NCBI GenBank assembly: GCA_902774395.1
Contig: CACYIK010000002.1
Coordinates: forward strand, 124,001-188,000
DNA length: 64,000 nucleotides
Source: an uncultured Bacteroidota bacterium
GTDB taxonomy: Bacteria > Bacteroidota > Bacteroidia > Bacteroidales > P3
Direction of reading: 5' to 3'
Position 1 is the first letter of the stretch, and every line of letters starts with the position of its first letter. Shown here piece after piece: positions 54,180-62,111 of the stretch. A program made the translations under genes and the position numbers. Below the pieces are notes generated by a model. That model ran no database searches. It worked only from the letters and a program-made list of their open reading frames with translations, and had not been told where the DNA came from.

Positions 54180-54490
54180 AAATTGATAAAATGATGATGA
54201 CATAAAACGTAGAAATAGACAAAGACATATTGAGCTTGACGCTCTTGTTTCCTTTACTGCAAACGTCTGGAAAACGAATTCAAGAACTGGGAATAAGATT
54301 GCGGATAGTTCACGCGATGGCGTGGATTCTTTCCCACTTATTTAGTTCAAGGTATTTCCAGACACCTGCAGTAAGAATAAGTGACAATTATATCGAAAGG
54401 ATTTGCGCCTTTCTTTATGCCCCTTATTCAAACATCGGCTTCCAGCTCTTGGCTGGAAGCCGAAATACATTAACCATAAAATAATACATT
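54180..54490. other. Leader or decayed region before the deiminase-like gene
   Basis: AT-rich sequence after the promoter. An 84-codon frame (54230-54484) starting MSLTLLFPLLQTSGK is open but has no recognisable family and may be a remnant. Near its end is a perfect hairpin CGGCTTCCAG-CTCTTGG-CTGGAAGCCG (54436-54462), 28 bases before the next start, where it could act as an attenuator or terminator. Confidence 0.4.
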
Positions 54491-55750
54491 ATGACAATTG
54501 AATCAATTATTGGAATTGCTGCAGGTCTGATTGCAATAGGAGGAGCTGTGGCATCACTGTACAAGAAACTTAAAAAGCGTTCTCTGACCGAACTGATGAA
54601 TCAACTTGTGGACAAGACTTTGTCCAACAAACAACACCAGAGGATTTTACGAAAAATGAACAGACAGTTAGGATTCAAGATAAAAGAAGAATATATACAA
54701 AAGTTCGTGTTGAACGACAGAGGCAAAGAGACGGTTTTTATGGACATTTGTGACAGTAACGACATTGAGCCCAAAGAAGATGTTTGCAGAAGGTTTCTGA
54801 ACGTGGATATAAAAAAGTTCAGGGCAAATTACTACAGCAAAAGAAATAATCCCCGTCTATCCAAAGAGAAAGATTCACCACTAGAGAACCCGCCATCTTT
54901 TTCACCAACTTTGACCAATAAGGGACAAACTGTCTATATGTCAGAGCAACTGATGAGCAAGTTCCCCGAAACATGCAAGAACCTAATCAAAATTCTTGAA
55001 AGACATCATGTGAACTATTCGTTCATTAAAGGCACAAAGGATATATGGTGCCGCGATTATATGCCGGTACAAACAGAATCTGGCAGACTTATTCAATTCA
55101 AATACGATCCAAGCTACTTGAAAGGAAAAAAAGAATGGGAGGAATCACGTTCCGATGTGAAAGAAATATGCCGGCTGAACAATATTGATGCAATATTTTC
55201 GGACATCAATTTAGATGGCGGAAATGTGCTCATCTGCGATGGACGGGCGATAATATCAGACAGGATTTTTACTGAAAATCCGACTTATGATAAAGACTCT
55301 TTGGTAAACGAATTGTCGAGGTTGCTGGAATGTGAGATTATAATTATTCCTGCAGAAAAGGGCGACTATACTGGCCACGCAGACGGTATGGTTAGATTTG
55401 TGAATGGGAGTACCATTCTTGGAAACAGAATGACCGACGAATACAAATATTGGCAGAAAGGTATGCAGAAGGTTTTGGAAAAATATAAACTCACCTATAT
55501 TGATGTTCCTTTCCTGACAAATATTAAAGACAACAAACATCCCGAAAGTGCAATTGGGATATATGTGAACTATTTAGAAGTCAATAATTTGGTTGTATTG
55601 CCGATATTTAATAGAGAAGAAGATAAACAGGTCATAGAAATACTCAAAAATGCGTTCCCGAACAAAATAATAGAAACTATCAATTATAACGATGTTGCCC
55701 AAGAAGGAGGTTTGTTGAATTGCACGACTTGGGTGGTTGATGAAAACTAA
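54491..55750 (+). CDS. Membrane-anchored arginine/agmatine deiminase-like protein
   Basis: A 419-residue two-part protein. Residues 1-25 form one hydrophobic anchor (IIGIAAGLIAIGGAVASLY) followed by a basic helix-rich domain to about 125 (LMNQLVDKTLS, FVLNDRGKETVFMDICDSNDIEPKEDVC). From about 145 on it is a guanidino-group hydrolase of the PAD_porph/agmatine deiminase family: DIWCRDYMPVQ (187-193), NLDGGNVLI, TGHADGMVRFV (His296) and the catalytic-Cys block GGLLNCTTW (Cys411). All key residues are present, so hydrolysis of arginine side chains, agmatine or a related compound is likely. The anchor and N-terminal domain are not usual for metabolic agmatine deiminases. The gene is much AT-richer than its surroundings. 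Confidence 0.85.
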   Translation: MTIESIIGIAAGLIAIGGAVASLYKKLKKRSLTELMNQLVDKTLSNKQHQRILRKMNRQLGFKIKEEYIQKFVLNDRGKETVFMDICDSNDIEPKEDVCRRFLNVDIKKFRANYYSKRNNPRLSKEKDSPLENPPSFSPTLTNKGQTVYMSEQLMSKFPETCKNLIKILERHHVNYSFIKGTKDIWCRDYMPVQTESGRLIQFKYDPSYLKGKKEWEESRSDVKEICRLNNIDAIFSDINLDGGNVLICDGRAIISDRIFTENPTYDKDSLVNELSRLLECEIIIIPAEKGDYTGHADGMVRFVNGSTILGNRMTDEYKYWQKGMQKVLEKYKLTYIDVPFLTNIKDNKHPESAIGIYVNYLEVNNLVVLPIFNREEDKQVIEILKNAFPNKIIETINYNDVAQEGGLLNCTTWVVDEN

Positions 55751-55765
55751 TCAAACAAATTTATT

Positions 55766-56566
55766 ATGAAGAAGATTATTCTTTTTTTTGTTTTTGCGGC
55801 ATTATTGTCTTCCTGTCACAAAAGCAAATCAGATATAGTAGAAGATTATGTTAATGCAAAAAATAGTTATGTTTCAGAGAGAATAAGCAATTTCTTAACG
55901 GAAGACTTTGAATATTACGATGGTACCGACACATTAAACAAATCGGATTGTTTAAAAAATGACACTATAAAATATCTGGAAGTCAAGTCGAAAATATTAA
56001 AGATTCAAGATTTAGACAGCATAGTTAAAACTGAGGAAAAAGTAACTACGATTGTTGACTCTCTTTTAAATGTGACTCCCAGTATCGTCCTTAAAAAAAC
56101 ATATAGGTTTTCACATGATAAATTGAAGTCAATCTCAGTCGACTCAATCATGAACCTGGAGGAATATTCAAAGAATTATGCTGAAAAATGGAATCAGTTT
56201 TCTTTTTATATTAATGACCAGTACGACATAGAAGATAACGAAGAGTTGATAATTAACATAAAGAAATACCTTGCTGAATACAGGAATCTACCTGTATCAA
56301 CCAAAAAGAAATATAAAACCTATGCTAATCTTCAAGGGACATATGTTGGTGATAACACTTTTTATAGGAAATTAATTTTTAGAGGCAAAAATACTGTGAC
56401 AATTATTGATGCAATTTTTGGTCTTCCTTTTTCAACAAGTTATGATGTGGATGAGAATTACATAAGAATAAGGACTGATAAGAGCGATCTATTGTTTGAG
56501 ATAAAAGATGGTAAAACACTTATTGGCGAAGGCTTTGCAACTGGTAAATTCACGAAAATTAATTAG
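55766..56566 (+). CDS. AT-rich lipoprotein, partner of the deiminase-like gene
   Basis: A 266-residue lipoprotein (LFFVFAALLSSC lipobox) starting 15 bases after the deiminase-like gene. Residues about 22-60 (SDIVEDYVNAKNSYVSERISNFLTEDF) look like the start of an NTF2/SnoaL-like domain; the C-terminal part (YANLQGTYVGDNTFYRKLIFRGKNTVTI, IRIRTDKSDLLFEI) is a small beta-domain of the lipocalin-like exported type. No family is certain. Codon use is strongly A/T-ending like its neighbour, so both probably arrived together. Confidence 0.75.
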   Translation: MKKIILFFVFAALLSSCHKSKSDIVEDYVNAKNSYVSERISNFLTEDFEYYDGTDTLNKSDCLKNDTIKYLEVKSKILKIQDLDSIVKTEEKVTTIVDSLLNVTPSIVLKKTYRFSHDKLKSISVDSIMNLEEYSKNYAEKWNQFSFYINDQYDIEDNEELIINIKKYLAEYRNLPVSTKKKYKTYANLQGTYVGDNTFYRKLIFRGKNTVTIIDAIFGLPFSTSYDVDENYIRIRTDKSDLLFEIKDGKTLIGEGFATGKFTKIN

Positions 56567-56711
56567 CTTAACTGCGACCATATTTTTTTCTTAAGTATGA
56601 CATAAATACAACATCAGAGTGTTGTTGGAAGATGGTATATAGAAGATAACGACGAAATAAGGATTATAATCCACATATAACCCACAAAGAAAGCACAAAG
56701 AAGGCATGAAG

Positions 56712-56743
56712 AAGGGAGCGTCAATTTTGGCGCTCCCTTTTCT
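56712..56743 (+). terminator. Terminator after the lipoprotein gene
   Basis: AAGGGAGCG (56712-56720) pairs with CGCTCCCTT (56731-56739), then TTTTCTG. It also stands in the same relation to the adjacent dnaK tail copy as the real dnaK terminator does to dnaK. Confidence 0.8.
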
Positions 56744-56765
56744 GTTGAATGTGTAAAGAATCTCT

Positions 56766-56907
56766 TTACTTCATCTCCTCGTAGTCGACGTCGGTGACGT
56801 TGTCGTTGGGGTTACCACCCTGCTGGCCTGCGCCAGCGTTTTGCAATGGTGCGCGACATAATTGCGTAAAAACAGCGGAAGCGCATCCTGCATCAGGATG
56901 CGCTTCC
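56766..56907 (-). pseudogene. Detached dnaK 3' end (copy 1) plus 72-bp unit
   Basis: On the minus strand 56834-56766 encodes [22 protein letters not shown] and a stop, only a few bases different from the true dnaK end at 59764-59832. Immediately upstream (56836-56907) is a 72-base unit identical to 58686-58757, ending in a perfect 14-bp hairpin GGAAGCGCATCCTG-ATG-CAGGATGCGCTTCC. The junction replaces the Pro/Gly-rich dnaK sequence with foreign DNA. Confidence 0.88.
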
Positions 56908-57218
56908 ACTTAAATAATGATTAAAAAATAACCTGTAATAATTCCGTCAATGATGCTGCTGCAAGCCATTTTGGCTCCTCCACTAAGCTTGGGGAGGGGG
57001 ACCGCCCACAGGATGGTGGAGATTTGCAACATAGATATCTCAGTCGGCAATGGTGCAAGCCTCTATCGAACAGGTGTTTTGTACGATTATTATATGTTTG
57101 TTGTTCGTTTGTTGTTCGTTTTTTTAACGAACAACAAACGAACAACAGACGAACAAAGAAGCAAGTTGACATTAAGTGTTTTTATTGTGCCGACAAAAAA
57201 AAGAGTGTGTCCAATGGG
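56908..57218. other. Non-coding accessory DNA with a 21-bp inverted repeat
   Basis: It contains a perfect inverted repeat of GTTGTTCGTTTGTTGTTCGTT (57100-57120, partner 57126-57146, spacer TTTTT), itself made of 7/8-base units. A short minus-strand frame ending at 56921 is not recognised. The stretch TATTGTGCCGA...AAAGAG near 57185-57205 resembles the sequence beside the true dnaK terminator (59695-59718), suggesting a third piece of dnaK-downstream DNA. Confidence 0.5.
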
Positions 57219-57266
57219 TGTAATGAACCCCGAAAGTTGGACAAAAAACTTTCGGGGTTCATTACA
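57219..57266. repeat. 20-bp inverted repeat, IS-end-like
   Basis: TGTAATGAACCCCGAAAGTT (57219-57238) and its exact reverse complement (57247-57266) are separated by GGACAAAA. The motif CCCCGAAAGTTGGACA is reminiscent of IS3/IS150-type ends, but no transposase is nearby. It lies just downstream of the Fic gene and may also end its transcript. Confidence 0.7.
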
Positions 57267-57298
57267 TTTTGGCGCTCCCTTTGTTGTCATCAATTCGA

Positions 57299-58381
57299 TT
57301 ATTTTACCAAGTCGTATCCGGTGCTGCGACCGCCAGACTCTGTGCGAACGAGGATACCTTTGGCGACAAGGTCTTGCAGGTCACGCAGGGCGGTGTCGGG
57401 AGAACATTTGTTTATCACCGCCCATTTGGAGGAGGTCAATTTGCCTTCAAAACCATCCCACAGCATGTTGACCATTTTGGTCTGCCGTTCATTCATAGCT
57501 ACATGACGGTGGTTCTCCCAGAACGTAGCTTTACTCAGTGTGCGTTCGATGGTCTCCATGGCCACATTGATAGCCACCCCCATCCTTCCGAGGAACCATA
57601 GTAGCCACTCGGTGATGTCGAGAGTTCCCTTCTGCGTCTGTTCCAATATGTCGTAATATTCTTTTCGCGCCAACGCAATCTGTGTGGACATACTGTAGAA
57701 GCGATAGGGTGTGGCATCGGATTTTGCCAATAGCATATCGGTGATGGTACGCGCCAACCTTCCGTTGCCATCGCTGAAGGGGTGTATGCTGACAAACCAT
57801 AGGTGTGCTATGGCTGCTTTCAGTACGGGGTCAGTGTCCGCGGTGTTAATCCATTGCAGCAGTTCCGACATCATCTGCGGTACATCTTTGCTGGCAGGAG
57901 CCTCGTAGTGTACCTTCTCTTTGCCATATTGTCCAGATACTACCTGCATATCCCCCTGCCGCCAGTTACCCACGGTGATGTGTGCCAATCGGCTGGGATT
58001 GGGAAACAATGCACTATGCCAACGGAACAGCCTATCTTGTGTTAAAGGTTCGCCATAATGATGCACGGCGTCAAACATCACCTCCACCACCCCTTCAATG
58101 TAGCGGTCGGACGAGGGCACTCCAACGCGGTCAATTCCCAGCTGCCACGCTACCGACGAACGTACATCGTCGGCATTCAAGGCAATGCCCTCTATCTCAG
58201 ATGACTTGATGATGTCCGATGTCATTGCATCAAGCACTACAGGGCTTTTTACATCAAACCCGAGCATCTCTGCCATGCCTAACAGCTTTCCTTGCTGGTG
58301 TCTTACATCAACCAATAGTTCGTTGATTCTCTGTGTGTCCCACTGGAATTTGGGCCAGTCCGTATGTTCCCATAAATACAT
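57299..58381 (-). CDS. Fic-domain protein, class II type
   Basis: About 360 residues from ATG 58381 (MYLWEHTDWPKFQWD, the usual Fic-protein opening); more upstream ATGs exist but lie at or before the predicted transcript start. The Fic motif HPFSDGNGR (200-208) is complete, so AMP or another nucleotide group transfer is expected. An inhibitory-helix motif SSEIEG (60-65) precedes it, as in class II Fic proteins that are self-inhibited. The C-terminus (WAVINKCSPDTALRDLQDLVAKGIL) is a winged-helix-like DNA-binding domain. Such proteins often control themselves. It is bracketed by dnaK tail copies. Confidence 0.93.
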   Translation of the reverse strand: MYLWEHTDWPKFQWDTQRINELLVDVRHQQGKLLGMAEMLGFDVKSPVVLDAMTSDIIKSSEIEGIALNADDVRSSVAWQLGIDRVGVPSSDRYIEGVVEVMFDAVHHYGEPLTQDRLFRWHSALFPNPSRLAHITVGNWRQGDMQVVSGQYGKEKVHYEAPASKDVPQMMSELLQWINTADTDPVLKAAIAHLWFVSIHPFSDGNGRLARTITDMLLAKSDATPYRFYSMSTQIALARKEYYDILEQTQKGTLDITEWLLWFLGRMGVAINVAMETIERTLSKATFWENHRHVAMNERQTKMVNMLWDGFEGKLTSSKWAVINKCSPDTALRDLQDLVAKGILVRTESGGRSTGYDLVK

Positions 58382-58416
58382 ATACACCTGTTTTTGTGCG
58401 GATAATACAGGTTTTA

Positions 58417-58466
58417 TTCTCCGCATATTATGCGGCAAATATACAACTTTTTCTCCGCATGGCAAA
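58417..58466 (-). promoter_or_regulatory. Fic promoter with an operator-like palindrome
   Basis: On the minus strand TTTG (58463-58466), 19 bases, TATATTTG (58436-58443). Directly at the expected transcript start is the palindrome CCGCATA-T-TATGCGG (58421-58435), and its half-site TCTCCGCAT recurs inside the spacer (about 58452-58460). This suits binding by the Fic protein's own winged helix. Confidence 0.75.
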
Positions 58467-58618
58467 AAAAATAGGTGCAAGCTAATGTTTGCACATATTT
58501 TCCTTATTCACGGAAACTCTTATTTCCGCCGTTTTCGAATCGGCGGAGCGGCCTATTGGCCGCAGACACCGCAAGGGTGTCTTTCTCCGCTTCGATATCG
58601 TAAATGTCCACCGGACAT
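58467..58618. other. Hairpin-rich DNA upstream of the Fic promoter
   Basis: It contains GCGGCC-TATT-GGCCGC (about 58546-58561) and GACACC-GCAAG-GGTGTC with a following TTTCT (58565-58585), a plausible plus-strand terminator. No coding sequence is recognised. Confidence 0.45.
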
Positions 58619-58757
58619 TTACTTCACCTCCTCGTAGTCGACATCGGTGACATTGTCGTTGGGGTTGCCACCTTGCTGCTGGCCTGCGTTTTGCAATGGT
58701 GCGCGACATAATTGCGTAAAAACAGCGGAAGCGCATCCTGCATCAGGATGCGCTTCC
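58619..58757 (-). pseudogene. Detached dnaK 3' end (copy 2) plus the same 72-bp unit
   Basis: The minus strand encodes [22 protein letters not shown] and a stop (58619-58621), with more base changes from the true dnaK end than copy 1 has, including an extra Gln codon, as if from a different strain. The 72-base unit 58686-58757 follows without mismatch to copy 1. Its hairpin (58727-58757) comes 7 bases after the stop of the small frame at 58765 and could terminate it. Confidence 0.88.
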
Positions 58758-58764
58758 GCTATTT

Positions 58765-59061
58765 TCATTTGCGCGTTAAAATGACTCTTAACTCTCCGTC
58801 AACGTGCCAGTAGGCTTTGCCGTCGCCTCCGAGGTCGTACTGATTTGTTAACTCGAGCTGCAAGAGTGGTAGTCTGTCGTACCTCGCGTTCTGAATCATT
58901 GTCCGTTCCCGCCGACGGAAGCGTCGGTGGCTTTTGGTTTTTCCTCTCTTCTGCGAGCGTGCAAGCCATGTGCCCGCACAAGTTTTCTTAAAACTCTGTC
59001 CCATTGTGTCTTGAATGTTATGGACGGTCGAAGACTCTTGCTCCGCCGTCCGGTTGAACAT
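58765..59061 (-). CDS. Small unrecognised frame or remnant
   Basis: A 98-codon frame; an internal ATG at 58899 would give a 44-residue protein MIQNARYDRLPLLQ ... WHVDGELRVILTRK. No family is recognised. The stop is followed closely by the hairpin of the 72-bp unit, which favours real transcription of at least the 3' part. It could also be the tail of a broken gene. Confidence 0.3.
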   Translation of the reverse strand: MFNRTAEQESSTVHNIQDTMGQSFKKTCAGTWLARSQKRGKTKSHRRFRRRERTMIQNARYDRLPLLQLELTNQYDLGGDGKAYWHVDGELRVILTRK

Positions 59062-59094
59062 TACAAGACCGGGGCTTCTTCGATTGTTGTCATA

Positions 59095-59442
59095 TCAGTT
59101 TTCATTTCTTTTTTCAATTTCTTTTACCAACTGACGGAGATAGGTGTCAGAAACGTTGCCGATTTCAGACTTGTCATAAATGGACATCAGCGTGATATTA
59201 ACATCACTCTCCGTCTGCTGCACATTGTATGTGATAACCCTCGCACCACCACTTTTACCCTTGCCCTTTGAGGCAATGGCCATACGGTGCTTATAGGTGT
59301 TGCCACCCAGCGGGGTGCCGCTGAAAGGATTGCGCTCCAATTCGTCGAGGAAGGTGTTGTAGTCGTCGACAAATGAGCGGTATTTCTTGGCCAATGCCTT
59401 GGCGCGCCGCTCGAACTCGGGCAGGTATTCAAATGTGACCAT
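59095..59442 (-). CDS. RelE/ParE-like toxin of a type II toxin-antitoxin pair
   Basis: A 115-residue protein with the RelE-fold pattern: VTFEYLPEFERRAKALAKKY, PFSGTPLGGNTYKHRMAI, and the C-terminal strand GGARVITYNV followed by INITL-type strand (here VNITLMSIYDKSEI). RelE-like toxins usually cut mRNA on the ribosome; the residues seen do not decide between RelE and ParE action. The start overlaps the antitoxin stop by one base (TAATG), the common antitoxin-first arrangement. Confidence 0.85.
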   Translation of the reverse strand: MVTFEYLPEFERRAKALAKKYRSFVDDYNTFLDELERNPFSGTPLGGNTYKHRMAIASKGKGKSGGARVITYNVQQTESDVNITLMSIYDKSEIGNVSDTYLRQLVKEIEKRNEN

Positions 59443-59645
59443 TACGCAAAAAGGTTTCTTGCGTTTTTGCGGGCCTTGCCGGCATACAACTCATCGAAAG
59501 CCGTAGTTAGGCTTTCTTTCACCATCTTGGACTGCGCTTCCTTGGTGTCAGGCTCTGCCTCTTTCGCGCCCAAAGTGAACAGCACCTGAATCAGCTGTTT
59601 GATTGCGCTGTTTCGTCCGTCATATTCCAATGTGATTGTCGCCAT
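59442..59645 (-). CDS. Antitoxin partner of the RelE-like toxin
   Basis: A 67-residue protein, MATITLEYDGRNSAIKQLIQVL ... ARKNARNLFA, with one short N-terminal strand and helices as in antitoxins that wrap around RelE-like toxins. Its start lies 67 bases below the dnaK terminator. No clear promoter of its own is seen. Confidence 0.8.
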   Translation of the reverse strand: MATITLEYDGRNSAIKQLIQVLFTLGAKEAEPDTKEAQSKMVKESLTTAFDELYAGKARKNARNLFA

Positions 59646-59711
59646 AATACTTTTTTTTTATTTTTCTGCTACTATAACGCACTTATTGTTATTTTATTGT
59701 GCCGATTATAA

Positions 59712-59743
59712 AAAGAGGTGCAATCAAATGGTTGCACCTCTTT
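59712..59743 (-). terminator. dnaK terminator
   Basis: On the minus strand AAAGAGGTGCAA pairs with TTGCACCTCTTT around an 8-base loop and is followed by TTTAT. The stem is perfect over 12 bp. Confidence 0.92.
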
Positions 59744-59763
59744 ACTGTTGGTTAGACTCTATC

Positions 59764-61707
59764 TTATTTCACCTCCTCATAGTCGACGTCGGTGACGTTG
59801 TCGTTGGGGTTACCACCCTGCTGGCCTGCGCCGGGGTTGCCCTGCTGACCCATGTTGTTGGGGTCAAAACCCTGTCCGGGGTTTGCTCCATTACCAGTCG
59901 CAGACTGCTGGGCTTTGTACATGTCCTCGCTGGCGGCCTGCCAGGCGGCGTTGATCTTGGCCATGGCGGCGTCGATCTGCTGGACGTTGCGGGCGCTGTG
60001 GGCGGCCTTCAGCTCGTTGAGGGCGCTCTCGATGGCACTCTTCTTGTCGGCGGGAATCTTGTCACCGTACTCCTTGAGGTTCTTCTCGCTCTGGAAGATC
60101 ATGCCGTCGGCGTTGTTGATTTTCTCCACCTCTTCCTTGGCCTTCTTGTCGGCGTCGGCGTGGGCCTCGGCTTCGGCCTTCATGCGCTTGATTTCGTCTT
60201 CCGAAAGGCCGGACGAAGCCTCGATGCGGATGTTCTGGCTCTTGCCGGTGGCCTTGTCGAGGGCGCTGACGTTGAGGATGCCGTTGGCATCGATGTCGAA
60301 GGTAACCTCAATCTGGGGCACTCCACGCGGTGCTGGCGGAATGCCGGCCAGGTGGAAGCGGCCGATGGTCTTGTTGTCGTTGGCCATGGGACGCTCGCCC
60401 TGCAGCACGTGGATCTCCACCTCGGGCTGGTTGTCGGCAGCGGTGCTGAAGACCTGGCTCTTCTTGGTGGGGATGGTGGTGTTGGCGTCGATGAGCTTGG
60501 TCATCACACCGCCAAGGGTCTCGATACCCAGCGACAGAGGAGTGACATCGAGCAGCAGCACGTCCTTCACCTCGCCGGTGAGCACACCGCCCTGGATGGC
60601 GGCGCCGATGGCGACCACCTCGTCGGGGTTGACGCCCTTGCTGGGCACCTTGCCGAAGAACTCTTCGACCTTCTTCTGCACGGCGGGGATACGGCTGGAG
60701 CCGCCGACGAGGATGACCTCGTTGATATCGCTGTTGCTCAGGCCAGCGTCGCGCATAGCCTGACGGCAGGGTTCGATGGTGGCGCGGATAAGGTCGTCGC
60801 AGAGCTGCTCGAACTTGGCGCGGGTGAGCTTCATCACCAGGTGCTGCGGCACGCCGTCGGCCACGGTGATGTAGGGCAGGTTGATTTCGGTCTCCATGCT
60901 GCTGGAGAGCTCAATCTTGGCCTTCTCGGCAGCCTCTTTCAGGCGCTGCATGGCCATGGGATCTTTTCTCAAGTCGATATTCTTGTCGCTCTGGAAGCTG
61001 TCGGCCATCCAGTTGATAATCTTGCGGTCGAAGTCGTCGCCGCCGAGGTGTGTGTTGCCGTTGGTGCTCTTCACCTCGAAGACACCGTCGCCGAGGTTCA
61101 GGATGGAGATATCGAAAGTACCACCACCGAGGTCGAAGACGGCCACATTCATATCCTGGGCCTTCTTGTCGAGGCCGTAGGCGAGGGCGGCAGCGGTAGG
61201 CTCGTTGACGATACGGCGCACTTTGAGGCCTGCAATTTCGCCGGCCTCCTTGGTGGCCTGACGCTGGCTGTCGTTGAAGTAGGCGGGGACGGTGATGACG
61301 GCCTCCGTCACCTCGGTGCCGAGGTAGTCTTCGGCGGTCTTCTTCATCTTCTGCAGCACGATGGCGCTGATCTCCTGCGGGGTATACTGGCGACCGTTGA
61401 TGTCGACGCAGGGGGTGTTGTTGTTGCCGCGCACCACCTTGTAGGGCACAGCCTCAATCTCCTTGGTCACCTGGTCGTAGGTCTCGCCCATGAAGCGCTT
61501 GATGCTGTAGACGGTGTTGTGGGGGTTGGTGATGGCCTGACGCTTGGCGGGGTCGCCCACCTTGCGGTCGCCATTCTCGAGGAAGCCCACCACGCTGGGG
61601 GTGGTGCGGTTGCCCTCGCTGTTAGCGATAACTACTGGTTCGTTACCTTCCATGACGCTGACACAGCTGTTGGTTGTGCCGAGGTCGATTCCAATGATTT
61701 TTGCCAT
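59764..61707 (-). CDS. dnaK: Chaperone DnaK (Hsp70)
   Basis: DnaK is the ATP-driven Hsp70 chaperone working with DnaJ and GrpE. The 647 residues show [61 protein letters not shown] ([14 protein letters not shown]), the substrate domain [20 protein letters not shown], and a Gly/Gln/Asn-rich tail ending [17 protein letters not shown] good AAGGA site precedes the ATG. Its last 69 bases are duplicated twice downstream. Confidence 0.98.
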   Translation of the reverse strand: MAKIIGIDLGTTNSCVSVMEGNEPVVIANSEGNRTTPSVVGFLENGDRKVGDPAKRQAITNPHNTVYSIKRFMGETYDQVTKEIEAVPYKVVRGNNNTPCVDINGRQYTPQEISAIVLQKMKKTAEDYLGTEVTEAVITVPAYFNDSQRQATKEAGEIAGLKVRRIVNEPTAAALAYGLDKKAQDMNVAVFDLGGGTFDISILNLGDGVFEVKSTNGNTHLGGDDFDRKIINWMADSFQSDKNIDLRKDPMAMQRLKEAAEKAKIELSSSMETEINLPYITVADGVPQHLVMKLTRAKFEQLCDDLIRATIEPCRQAMRDAGLSNSDINEVILVGGSSRIPAVQKKVEEFFGKVPSKGVNPDEVVAIGAAIQGGVLTGEVKDVLLLDVTPLSLGIETLGGVMTKLIDANTTIPTKKSQVFSTAADNQPEVEIHVLQGERPMANDNKTIGRFHLAGIPPAPRGVPQIEVTFDIDANGILNVSALDKATGKSQNIRIEASSGLSEDEIKRMKAEAEAHADADKKAKEEVEKINNADGMIFQSEKNLKEYGDKIPADKKSAIESALNELKAAHSARNVQQIDAAMAKINAAWQAASEDMYKAQQSATGNGANPGQGFDPNNMGQQGNPGAGQQGGNPNDNVTDVDYEEVK

Positions 61708-61739
61708 AATATGTTTCCTTTCTTATTTTGTTTTTTCAC

Positions 61740-61920
61740 TTTAGGTTTAAAAGGTTTGAAAGGTTCGAAGGTTTAAGAGGTTCGAGGTCAGTGTCGGTCT
61801 CATTTTGAACCTTTTCAGCGAAGCGACCCTTTTCAACTTTTTATCCTTTTCAACCCTCATCATTACAACATCCATGCCAACTGGTAAAGTTTAAAGTTTA
61901 AAGATTAAAGTTTAAAGTTT
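61740..61920. repeat. Short-period repeats upstream of dnaK
   Basis: Two clusters: GGTTTGAAA/GGTTCGAAG units at about 61745-61785 and AAGTTTA/AAGATTA units at about 61890-61918. The bases between (61790-61888) include CCTTTTCA units. The rest of the 61708-62111 gap holds the remnant and terminator listed separately; no dnaK promoter or heat-shock (CIRCE) element is recognisable. Confidence 0.7.
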
Positions 61921-61953
61921 TACTGACAAAATGGCAGTCAGCGTGGCAGTCCA

Positions 61954-62061
61954 ATGACTGTCAACGGCCTCGAGGCCTCTGCTGACATCGAACTCGTCGA
62001 CCTATCGGGGCTCTACCTGCCGCGCATCTCGGAAGGTGCTGCCAAACTGCCGAAACGATAA
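61954..62061 (+). pseudogene. Possible remnant of a T9SS sorting domain
   Basis: A 35-codon frame, MTVNGLEASADIELVDLSG then LYLPRISEGAAKLPKR, resembles the middle of type IX C-terminal domains (ADIELVDLSGR is the typical strand). The start and the final GLYLV strand are missing. It may be the last trace of a deleted cargo gene. Confidence 0.35.
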
Positions 62062-62079
62062 GCATGACGACGTATGAAA

Positions 62080-62104
62080 TAAAAAAAGCCAGCATTTCGC
62101 TGGC
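62080..62104 (-). terminator. Terminator after the VanX-type gene
   Basis: On the minus strand GCCAGC-GAAAT-GCTGGC is followed by TTTTTTT. Confidence 0.85.
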
Positions 62105-62111
62105 CTTTATT

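Noticed and set aside
54230..54484. 84-codon frame as a confirmed gene
   Set aside because: No family pattern, no ribosome-binding site of note and odd composition; kept only as part of the leader description.
57219..57266. Complete insertion sequence at the inverted repeat
   Set aside because: The arms are only 8 bases apart and no transposase frame lies near; at most a relic or a hairpin terminator.
59599..61776. 725-codon open frame on the plus strand opposite dnaK
   Set aside because: It mirrors dnaK codons; the protein is Gly/Val/Leu/His-rich without a recognisable domain, while the minus strand is unmistakably DnaK.
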